Source: Nitrospiraceae bacterium (GTDB taxonomy: Bacteria; Nitrospirota; Thermodesulfovibrionia; UBA6902). From it: a DNA stretch of 39,190 nucleotides. Below the pieces are notes generated by a model, which saw only the letters and a program-made list of their open reading frames with translations, made no database searches and was not told the origin of the DNA. Location of the stretch: NCBI GenBank assembly GCA_003599505.1, contig QZKO01000051.1, positions 1-39,190 on the forward strand, in the 5' to 3' direction. The translations under genes were made by a program, and so were the position numbers. Shown in pieces: positions 31,873 through 38,454 of the stretch (positions are counted from its first letter, which is position 1; every line of letters starts with the position of its first letter).

Positions 31873-33426
31873 ATGGAATCCACCGGACAAAGGCCTGTCG
31901 ATGAGAACGCCCCTTTCTGTGAGATTGCTCCTGAGAAATTTGATATTGAACCTTTTACGCTGGTCATATTCGGAGCCACCGGGGACCTGAGCAGGCGTAA
32001 ACTGCTCCCTACCCTGTTTCACCTCTGCCTGGACCAGAATCTCCCCCCGGAGTTTTCGATAATAGGATTCGCTTCAACCGGCCGCTCAGACGATGATTAC
32101 CGTAACTTTGTGAAACTGGCAATAGAGGAGCACAGTGAGGAAGCCATACCATGGCCCTGCTGGGAAAGGTTCAGCGCCAACCTTTATTATATTTCAGGCC
32201 GCTTTGATGATGAAGACAGCTACAAAATACTTTCCCGGCGTCTGGCGGAGCTTGCCAGGCCGACGACAAGAGGGACAAAGGAAATAATCTTCTACATGGC
32301 AGTGCCGCCGCAGCACCTGCCCGACATTATGAAACTCCTTATAGCCTGCAAACTTTGCCGGGGCGCCTTTAACACAAGGATCATTGTGGAAAAACCTTTC
32401 GGACAGGACAGGAAATCGGCCGCGGAGCTTAACGTCCTTCTGTCAACGGCATTTGACGAGAGTCAGATATACAGGATCGATCACTATCTGGGAAAAGAGA
32501 CCGTCCAGAATATCCTTTTCTTCCGTTTTGCGAACAGTATCTTTGAGCCGCTCTGGAACCGGCGTTATATAGACCACGTGCAGATAACCGTCGCGGAGTC
32601 CCTCGGCATTGAAAACAGGGCCCGCTTTTACGAAGGAGCAGGCGTTGTCAGAGATATTGTTCAGAACCATATGCTGGAGCTCCTCGCGCTGGTCGCCATG
32701 GAGCCTCCGATAGGCTTTGAGGCGGATTACATAAGGGATGAGAGGGTAAAGGTCTTCCGGACCATCCGGCAGATGGATGATGAATATATAGACGGATACA
32801 CGGCGCGGGGACAGTATGGCGCGGGGGTGATAGATGAGAAAGAGGTCCCCGGCTACCGCGAAGAAAATAACGTCTCTCCGGTTTCCCGCACGGCGACTTA
32901 TTTCGCGGGCAGGTTTTATATTGACAACTGGCGCTGGGCCGGGGTGCCTTTTTACCTGCGGACGGGCAAGCGGCTGAAAAAAAGAATTACCGAAATCAGT
33001 ATCCATTTCAGACAGCCCCCGTTAAAACTCTTCAGCACCGTATGCGAAATCAGGGAGCCGAATTTTCTTGTGTTAAGAGTGCAGCCCCGGGAAGAGATTT
33101 CTCTTCATATCGGCGTTAAATATCCGGGCATAGGCAATCAACTGTACCCCGTAAACATGAATTTTAACTACGAGAGGGATTTCCCCGTGGACGTCCATTT
33201 TCCCCTGCCTTATGAGAGGCTTCTGCTGGACTGCATGAAGGAAGATCAGACGTTGTTTGCCAGACGGGACGAGATCGAAGTTATGTGGGCCGCGGTGGAC
33301 CCGATAATCAGGAGATGGGAAGATACCCCGCCGCCTGATTTTCCCAACTACGCGGCCGGGACCTGGGGGACTGAAAAGGCGGATGAGCTGATGCAAAACG
33401 ACGGCCGCCAGTGGCGGATATGGTAA
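31873..33426 (+). CDS. zwf: Glucose-6-phosphate 1-dehydrogenase
   Basis: 517 residues, ATG with AAAGGA at good spacing. VIFGATGDLSRRKLLPTLF is the nucleotide-binding motif (about 33-51). IVEKPFGQDRKSA, YRIDHYLGKETVQN (the active-site motif) and FRFANSIFEPLWNRRYIDHV follow. It oxidises glucose 6-phosphate to 6-phosphogluconolactone. The N-terminal extension of about 30 residues is longer than in E. coli. Two cysteines lie in this extension and nearby, but no redox pair like that of cyanobacterial G6PDH can be claimed. The stop codon (33424-33426) is followed at once by a GGGGCAA heptamer array and overlaps the start of the lactonase gene. Confidence 0.95.
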   Translation: MESTGQRPVDENAPFCEIAPEKFDIEPFTLVIFGATGDLSRRKLLPTLFHLCLDQNLPPEFSIIGFASTGRSDDDYRNFVKLAIEEHSEEAIPWPCWERFSANLYYISGRFDDEDSYKILSRRLAELARPTTRGTKEIIFYMAVPPQHLPDIMKLLIACKLCRGAFNTRIIVEKPFGQDRKSAAELNVLLSTAFDESQIYRIDHYLGKETVQNILFFRFANSIFEPLWNRRYIDHVQITVAESLGIENRARFYEGAGVVRDIVQNHMLELLALVAMEPPIGFEADYIRDERVKVFRTIRQMDDEYIDGYTARGQYGAGVIDEKEVPGYREENNVSPVSRTATYFAGRFYIDNWRWAGVPFYLRTGKRLKKRITEISIHFRQPPLKLFSTVCEIREPNFLVLRVQPREEISLHIGVKYPGIGNQLYPVNMNFNYERDFPVDVHFPLPYERLLLDCMKEDQTLFARRDEIEVMWAAVDPIIRRWEDTPPPDFPNYAAGTWGTEKADELMQNDGRQWRIW

Positions 33427-34196
33427 AGCAAAGGGGCAAGGGGCAAGGGGCAAGGGGCAAGAACAAAAGAGAAGTAATCATATTCAAAAGCATCGACGAA
33501 ATGGCGGATTTTTTAATTGGGCAGTGGAAAGCTATTTCAGAAAAGGCAATAAAAAACCGGGGGCAATTTACTGCCGCTCTTTCGGGAGGGAAGACCCCCC
33601 TCGGCTTCTTTCAGAAACTTTCCGGAGAGAAAAATCTGCCGTGGGACAAAACACATATATTCATGGTGGACGAGCGGTTCGTTCCGTATAAGAGCGCGGA
33701 AAACAATTATCATCGGATCAACACTGCCCTGCTGCGGCATGTCGCGGCGCCTGCCAGAAACATCCACCCCGTCCTTACGTCGGAAAGCTCGCCTCTCGCG
33801 TCAGCGAAAAGATATGAGCGGGAGCTGATCTCCTTCTTCAAAATCACCGGCGGCAACCTGCCGGAATTTGACCTGGTATTGTTAGGCATCGGCGGGGACG
33901 GACATACCGCTTCTCTTTTCCCGGGGACTTCCTCCCTGAAGGAAAGGAAGCATCTGGCCGTGCCGGTGACACTTTCAAACAACAAAATCAGAGAGAGGAT
34001 TACCATTACCCTGCCCGTAATCAATAACGCGAGGCATATCATGTTTTTAGTCGGCGGCCCAAACAAGGCCGGGATCGTTAAAGAGGTGATTTTGAACAGG
34101 AACAGCCCGGCGCCCGCCTCAATGGTGAAGCCGGAAAAAGGGAAGCTGTTTTTCCTGCTTGATGAAGGCGCGGCGGCGTTGTTAACAAAGGATTAA
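33420..34196 (+). CDS. pgl: 6-phosphogluconolactonase (DevB/Pgl type) with a repeat-derived N-terminus
   Basis: 258 residues from the ATG at 33420, which overlaps the zwf stop; a GTG at 33411 is the only other upstream start seen. FTAALSGGKTPLGFFQKLS, VDERFVPYKSAENNY, LVLLGIGGDGHTASLFPG, and FLVGGPNKA identify the DevB/NagB-like lactonase, which hydrolyses 6-phosphogluconolactone to 6-phosphogluconate. The first residues after the start (QRGKGQGARGK) are encoded by the (GGGGCAA)x4 array at 33433-33460 and are not typical of the family, whose N-terminus should begin near EVIIFKSIDEM. No start codon lies at that point, so the array either became part of the protein or replaced the original start. 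Confidence 0.9.
   Translation: MVKQRGKGQGARGKNKREVIIFKSIDEMADFLIGQWKAISEKAIKNRGQFTAALSGGKTPLGFFQKLSGEKNLPWDKTHIFMVDERFVPYKSAENNYHRINTALLRHVAAPARNIHPVLTSESSPLASAKRYERELISFFKITGGNLPEFDLVLLGIGGDGHTASLFPGTSSLKERKHLAVPVTLSNNKIRERITITLPVINNARHIMFLVGGPNKAGIVKEVILNRNSPAPASMVKPEKGKLFFLLDEGAAALLTKD
33424..33463. repeat. GGGGCAA heptamer array between zwf and pgl
   Basis: Four exact GGGGCAA units at 33433-33460, with one degenerate unit on each side. The array begins directly after the zwf stop codon and is inside the pgl reading frame. As the cleanest member of its family, it is the one most open to copy-number change. Confidence 0.9.
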
Positions 34197-34253
34197 CCAC
34201 AGAGGGCACAGAGGCACGGAGAAGAACTCTGTGTCTCTGTGACTCAGTGTTTA
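34193..34253. repeat. CACAGAGA-type palindrome at the pgl stop codon
   Basis: The left arm begins TTAACCACAGAGGGCACAG and contains the TAA stop of pgl (34194-34196). The right arm, CTCTGTGTCTCTGTGACTC, is complementary. Same family as 5866-5927. Confidence 0.8.
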
Positions 34254-34270
34254 GAAATAAGGAGGTACTC

Positions 34271-34492
34271 ATGCCAAAGGTCGAAAACACCCAGGAGAAT
34301 TTCAACATCTGCATGGAATACTGCAAACCCTGTCTCACGTATTCAGACATAGAAGGTGAAGGGTTGTTCTGCGCCAGGGGCAAAAGCAGCGCGCCGAAGG
34401 CCAAAAAAGGCTGCAACTGCGGCTTCTGCCCGGTGCAGCAGAAGTCCGGATGCAGGGGGACGTACTATTGTGTTGAAGGGGCGTGTGAATAA
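34271..34492 (+). CDS. Small Cys-rich protein (DUF2769-like)
   Basis: 73 residues from the ATG at 34271, which has AAGGAGG just upstream; an in-frame start at 34247 is in the repeat and is less likely. Ten Cys residues occur in pairs and CxxC-like groups (CMEYCKPC, GCNCGFCPV, GCRGTYYC, GACE), with LFCARGKSS between. I recognise the pattern as DUF2769-like, a family of unknown function probably binding metal or Fe-S clusters. It follows the pentose-phosphate genes but is separated by a palindrome, so co-transcription is uncertain. The stop codon is followed after one base by an AGGCTAA-type heptamer array. Confidence 0.8.
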   Translation: MPKVENTQENFNICMEYCKPCLTYSDIEGEGLFCARGKSSAPKAKKGCNCGFCPVQQKSGCRGTYYCVEGACE

Positions 34493-34493
34493 C

Positions 34494-34528
34494 AGGCTAA
34501 GGGCAAATGGCGAAAGGCTAAAGGAAAG
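34494..34528. repeat. GGCTAAG-type heptamer array between convergent genes
   Basis: Units AGGCTAA, GGGCAAA, TGGCGAA, AGGCTAA, AGGAAAG, each 7 bp. It begins one base after the stop codon of the DUF2769-like gene and ends about 15 bp before the stop of the adaptor gene. Single arm. Confidence 0.85.
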
Positions 34529-34543
34529 ATAAAAAGCAGTTAA

Positions 34544-35926
34544 TTATCTTAATGTCAGGCTTTCTCTTGAATACTTGACGATAGGCGACAGGAAGAATTC
34601 TACTATCCGCCTTTTCCCTGTTTTTACTTCCGCGCTTACGGTCATCCCGGGGGAAAGCGGCACATTCCTGCCGTTAACCGTCAAATTCGATTTTTCCGGC
34701 CGGACTTTTATTTTATAAACGGGGCCCAGCTTTTCATCATCAAATGCATCAGGACTTATTGATACAACCTTGCCTTTGATAGTCCCGTATTTCTGGAATG
34801 GAAATGTATCCAGCTTTATCTCAGCCTCCTGGTCCATTTTTATAAATCCTATATCCTTATTCAGCGCCGTTGCCTCAACAATGAGCGGCATTCCATCAGG
34901 CACAATTGTAACAATCGGCTCTGCCGGCGTTACAACCCCCCCGATCGAAGATGCAGACAGGCCGTGAACAGTGCCGTTAACAGGCGAGCGGAGGTATTCA
35001 AGGTCATATTTCTTCTTTGCCTTGATAGCTTCACCTTCAACTGCCGTGATATCTTTTTCTTTGTCCACTAAATCGCTGAGAATGGTCCTTTCTTTTTCTT
35101 TCACAAGGGCCTCGAGATTTTTTACCGCTTCTTCAAGACCGTCTTTTGCCTGCCCGATGATTTTCTTCTGTGCTTCAATCTCCTGTTCAGTCGAATACAA
35201 TTCCTTCTGTTTATCAAGCAAAGCCATCTTTGAAGTCAGTTCTTCCTTATAAAGCTCGCCCAGCATGCCCTCCTGCTCCTTTAATATCGCGTATGATTTC
35301 CGGAGTTTGATCAAAATAGCTTCTGCCGCGAGCACGCCGTTTTCCCGTTGAGCAATGACAGACTTTAAAGTTTCTTCTTTAGCCCTGAATTCCGCTTCCC
35401 GCGCTTCTTTAAGCTTGCTCTGAAATTTGAGAATAATAGGCGAGAGGCCAGAGGCAAGGGGCAATGGGTCATTCCTGTCACCTCTCGCCTCTTGCCCCTC
35501 GCCTGTCTTTATCGCCTCTTGCCCGATTTCAGCCAGAAGCCTTTCCTTGTCAGCCCTGTGCAGCGATAGTGTTTTCTCTGCGCTCTCAACATCAGCCTCT
35601 TTTATTGTAGTGTCAAGCTCAATAAGTATCTGCCCCTCCTTAACATGCTGGCCTTCTTTCACATGGATTGCCCTTACTACTCCTGTTTCAACCGGCTGTA
35701 TGACTTTTATTCTTCCATCGGGGATTAACTTGCCCCTCGCCACAGCAACTTCATCTACCCGGCCGAAATATGCCCAGGTGAAGACCGCTATGGTCAGGGA
35801 AAAAATCACCCATATCAGCAATCTATGAGCAGGAGAAGACGGGGTCTCCTCTATCTCAAGGGCAGGCGGTAAAAATTCATAATCGAGGTTGTCGGGTTTA
35901 AAAAAATTTCTCAATTGTTTAAACAT
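34544..35926 (-). CDS. HlyD-family type I secretion membrane-fusion protein
   Basis: 460 residues. A short cytosolic N-terminus and one membrane helix (about 37-54), then the lipoyl-type half (GKLIPDGRIKVIQPVETGVV, HVKEGQHVKEGQILIELD), a long coiled-coil hairpin (about 108-300) and the beta-barrel part (YLRSPVNGTVHGL, MPLIVEATALNKDIGFI, KVRPEKSNLTVNGRNVPL) ending SPIVKYSRESLTLR, as in HlyD. It joins the ABC transporter in the inner membrane to a TolC-like channel; no tolC gene is in the window. Residues about 135-164 (starting GQEAIKTGEGQEARGDRN) are encoded by a palindromic heptamer element and interrupt the first helix of the coiled coil. The start has no clear Shine-Dalgarno sequence. Confidence 0.92.
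   Translation of the reverse strand: MFKQLRNFFKPDNLDYEFLPPALEIEETPSSPAHRLLIWVIFSLTIAVFTWAYFGRVDEVAVARGKLIPDGRIKVIQPVETGVVRAIHVKEGQHVKEGQILIELDTTIKEADVESAEKTLSLHRADKERLLAEIGQEAIKTGEGQEARGDRNDPLPLASGLSPIILKFQSKLKEAREAEFRAKEETLKSVIAQRENGVLAAEAILIKLRKSYAILKEQEGMLGELYKEELTSKMALLDKQKELYSTEQEIEAQKKIIGQAKDGLEEAVKNLEALVKEKERTILSDLVDKEKDITAVEGEAIKAKKKYDLEYLRSPVNGTVHGLSASSIGGVVTPAEPIVTIVPDGMPLIVEATALNKDIGFIKMDQEAEIKLDTFPFQKYGTIKGKVVSISPDAFDDEKLGPVYKIKVRPEKSNLTVNGRNVPLSPGMTVSAEVKTGKRRIVEFFLSPIVKYSRESLTLR
35437..35524. repeat. Palindromic heptamer element inside the hlyD-like gene
   Basis: Left units CGAGAGG, CCAGAGG, CAAGGGG, CAATGGG; right units CACCTCT, CGCCTCT, TGCCCCT, CGCCTGT. The reading frame passes through without a stop. 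The right end carries TCGCCTGTCTTTAT (35499-35512), which also ends two other copies, at 36050-36063 and 38062-38075 (there with one base changed). Confidence 0.9.
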
Positions 35927-35934
35927 ATCTTTTC

Positions 35935-36063
35935 AAAAGGCAAAGGGCAAAAGGCTAAGGGCTAAAGGGAAAGCTTCGCACATTGTCGTTCCTTTCGCCA
36001 TTAGCCTTTTGCCATTCTTTTTTTCCCTTCGCCATTAGCCTATCGCCTCTCGCCTGTCTTTAT
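35935..36063. repeat. Palindromic heptamer element between the ABC transporter and adaptor genes
   Basis: Left units AAAAGGC, AAAGGGC, AAAAGGC, TAAGGGC; right units CTTTCGC, CATTAGC, CTTTTGC and a second set ending in TCGCCTGTCTTTAT. The TAA stop of the ABC transporter gene (36060-36062) is formed inside this terminal sequence. The left end begins 9 bp before the adaptor start codon, where its ribosome-binding site should be. Confidence 0.88.
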
Positions 36064-38348
36064 TGTCTTGCCTGCTGTTTATATAAATAATGATAAAGCC
36101 CTTTTTTCTCTATTAACTCTTCATGGCTTCCGGTTTCTATAAGCCTGCCTCTGTCTATGGCCATTATTTTTTTGGCGATTCTTAATGTCGAAAGCCTGTG
36201 CGCGATAATGATCACTGTCCGACCCTGACATATTCTGCTCAGGTTTCTCTGGATAATGTTTTCCGATTCATAATCAAGTGCGGAGGTTGCCTCATCAAAT
36301 ATCAGAAGCCGGGGATTGGTAAGCAAAGCCCTTGCGATAGCAACCCTCTGTCTCTGTCCTCCTGAGAGGGCCGTTCCTTTTTCACCGACCATTGTGTCAT
36401 AGCCTTCAGGCAGTTCGAGTATAAACTCATGCGCGCCGGCAAGCTGCGCCACCCTTATTATATCTGCCATGTTCGCGGAGGGATGATGAATGGCAATGTT
36501 GTCCCTTACACTGCCATTAAAGAGGAAGTTTTCCTGAAGCACTACCCCGATCTGACGTCTGAGCCACGCGGGGTCTGCAAGGGATATATCTATCCCGTCA
36601 ATGAGTATTTTTCCTGACTCCGGAATATAAAGCCTCTGGATGAGCTTTGCTATAGTGCTCTTTCCGGAACCGCTTCTTCCCACAATGCCTACCGTCATAC
36701 CCGGAGCGATATCAAATGTCATATCTCTCAGCACTTCTGAACCGTCAACCCTGTACCTGAATGTCACACCCTCAAGTCTTATATGCCCGCGTATGGCCGG
36801 AAGCGCTGCCTTTGCAGGGTTCATGGCTGGTTCGGGTTTTGAGTTGAATATATCTCCGAGCCTTCTCACGGAAAGCCCGGCCTGCTGGAAATCCTGCCAC
36901 ATCTGAACGAGCCTCAGCACCGGGTCGCTCACACGTGCGGAAAGCATCTGAAAGGCTATGAGCTGCCCGACGGTCAGTTTTCCCTCCATAACAAGATGCG
37001 CGCCGAACCATAGTATTAACAAATACGATGACCTGTTGATAAACTGGCCGATGGCCCCGGCAGTCCCTGATAACTTATAGGTCTTAAAGCTTGCGCGGAT
37101 ATATTTGGAAAGTAATCCTTCCCATTTCTTCTGTGCTTCAGGCTCAAGCGCGAAGGATTTCACTGTCTGGACGCCTGAAACCGCCTCAACAAGATACGAC
37201 TGCGCGTCAGCCCCCCTGTTGAACCTCTCATCGAGCCGGTGTCTGAGCACCGGCGTCACAATTGCCGAGAGGGCCGCAAATAAAGGCAGGGCAGCGAGCG
37301 CGACAAAGGTCAGCGTTGTGCTGTAGAAAAACATGACTGTGATGAAGACTGCCATGAACATGACGTCCAGTACGGATGTCAGCGGCGCCCCGGTAAGGAA
37401 TTGCCTGATATATTCAAGTTCCCTGACTCTGGCTATTGTATCTCCCACTCTTCTTACTTCAAAGTATCTGAGCGGCAGGGCAAGAAGGTGTTTGAAAAGC
37501 CTTGTACTGAGGATAACGTCTATCTTGCTCGTGGTATGGGTGAATACGTATGTCCTCAGTATGCTTAGGACAGCTTCAAACAGGGCAATAGCCACAAGTC
37601 CGATTGCAAGCACATCAAGAGTAGTAATGCCTCTGTGAACGAGGACTTTATCAATAATTACTTGTGTGAATATCGGGGTTATCAGTCCGAATATCTGGAG
37701 GACCAATGAGGCGATCAGTACCTCTGAAAGGGGCTTCCGGTACTTCCAGATTGCGGGAATAAACCATTTCAGCCCGAAGATCTCCTCTGAAAATGATTTA
37801 AGCCCACGATGGGCGATAAGGATTATTTCGCCGGTTTGATCAGAATCCTGGCGAAGGGCAAAGGGCAAAAGGCTAAAGGTTTTTTCCCTTGCCTTTCGCC
37901 CTTCGCCATTAGCCTTTTGCCATTCCTCTATCCATAAATTTAAAAAATCATCTCTTTTGATGATCGCAGGTTTATTTTCTGCAGGATTAAGAATCAACAC
38001 CTGTTCATCATCAGCCTTTGCAAGTATTGCATAATGCCTTTCGCCATTTGCCCTTTGCCTTTCGCCCGTCTTTATTATCGCCGGCAGCGGAAGCCTCTGA
38101 AGTCGCTCATAGTTTACCGACGCCGACTTCGCCTTGAATCCAAGCTCCTTTGCCGCCCTAATTATATCGACGGAATTCATGCCGCCGTTCCCGACGGCAA
38201 AGGTGTGTTTCAACTGCGCCGGATCCGCAGGAACACCGTGAAATTGCGCTATCATCACAAGGCAGCTTAAGCCGGTGTCGGCTTTCAGATCATCAGCAGG
38301 CTTCGAGGTATTATGAGAAGTTATGTCTTCTTGAGTGGTGGTTTCCAT
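36060..38348 (-). CDS. HlyB-like type I secretion ABC transporter with degenerate C39 domain
   Basis: 762 residues. The N-terminal C39-like domain (about 22-180) starts DTGLSCLVMIAQFHGVPADP and lacks the QxxxxxC catalytic motif. It should bind rather than cleave the substrate, as in HlyB. The membrane domain (about 195-480) has six helices. The ATPase carries Walker A GIVGRSGSGKSTIAKLI, Q-loop GVVLQENFLF, signature LSGGQRQRVAIARALL, Walker B RLLIFDEATSALD and the H-loop AHRLST. Two heptamer-repeat insertions lie in the C39-like domain, at residues about 93-104 and 144-168, where HlyB has none. The start has no clear Shine-Dalgarno sequence, and the stop is formed inside another element. It exports the RTX protein encoded upstream. 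Confidence 0.93.
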   Translation of the reverse strand: METTTQEDITSHNTSKPADDLKADTGLSCLVMIAQFHGVPADPAQLKHTFAVGNGGMNSVDIIRAAKELGFKAKSASVNYERLQRLPLPAIIKTGERQRANGERHYAILAKADDEQVLILNPAENKPAIIKRDDFLNLWIEEWQKANGEGRKAREKTFSLLPFALRQDSDQTGEIILIAHRGLKSFSEEIFGLKWFIPAIWKYRKPLSEVLIASLVLQIFGLITPIFTQVIIDKVLVHRGITTLDVLAIGLVAIALFEAVLSILRTYVFTHTTSKIDVILSTRLFKHLLALPLRYFEVRRVGDTIARVRELEYIRQFLTGAPLTSVLDVMFMAVFITVMFFYSTTLTFVALAALPLFAALSAIVTPVLRHRLDERFNRGADAQSYLVEAVSGVQTVKSFALEPEAQKKWEGLLSKYIRASFKTYKLSGTAGAIGQFINRSSYLLILWFGAHLVMEGKLTVGQLIAFQMLSARVSDPVLRLVQMWQDFQQAGLSVRRLGDIFNSKPEPAMNPAKAALPAIRGHIRLEGVTFRYRVDGSEVLRDMTFDIAPGMTVGIVGRSGSGKSTIAKLIQRLYIPESGKILIDGIDISLADPAWLRRQIGVVLQENFLFNGSVRDNIAIHHPSANMADIIRVAQLAGAHEFILELPEGYDTMVGEKGTALSGGQRQRVAIARALLTNPRLLIFDEATSALDYESENIIQRNLSRICQGRTVIIIAHRLSTLRIAKKIMAIDRGRLIETGSHEELIEKKGLYHYLYKQQARQ
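37852..37926. repeat. Palindromic heptamer element inside the ABC transporter gene (larger insertion)
   Basis: Left units GAAGGGC, AAAGGGC, AAAAGGC, TAAAGGT; right units CCCTTGC, CTTTCGC, CCTTCGC, CATTAGC, CTTTTGC. It is read in frame as about 25 residues (QKANGEGRKAREKTFSLLPF and the next few) just before the end of the C39-like domain. Confidence 0.9.
38037..38075. repeat. Heptamer array inside the ABC transporter gene (smaller insertion)
   Basis: Units TCGCCAT, TTGCCCT, TTGCCTT, TCGCCCG, ending TCTTTAT. It is read in frame as KTGERQRANGER (residues 93-104). A single arm carrying the same boundary as the elements at 35437-35524 and 35935-36063. Confidence 0.88.
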
Positions 38349-38357
38349 GTTTAATAC

Positions 38358-38454
38358 GGCAAAAGGCTAATGGCGAAGGGCAAAAGGGAAAAACAAAAGA
38401 CAAAGATAGCTATTCTTACCCTTTTGCCTTTCGCCCTTAGCCTTTCGCCTTTCT
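38358..38454. repeat. Palindromic heptamer element between the RTX and ABC transporter genes
   Basis: Left units GGCAAAA, GGCTAAT, GGCGAAG, GGCAAAA, GGGAAAA; right units ACCCTTT, TGCCTTT, CGCCCTT, AGCCTTT, CGCCTTT. The centre is AT-rich. The right end abuts the stop codon of the RTX gene (38455-38457), and the left end lies in the leader of the ABC transporter gene. Confidence 0.88.

Noticed and set aside
35935-38454. Dense short repeats in the type I secretion locus as a possible CRISPR array
   Set aside because: Units are 7 bp and contiguous, without spacers of constant length, and no cas genes are present.
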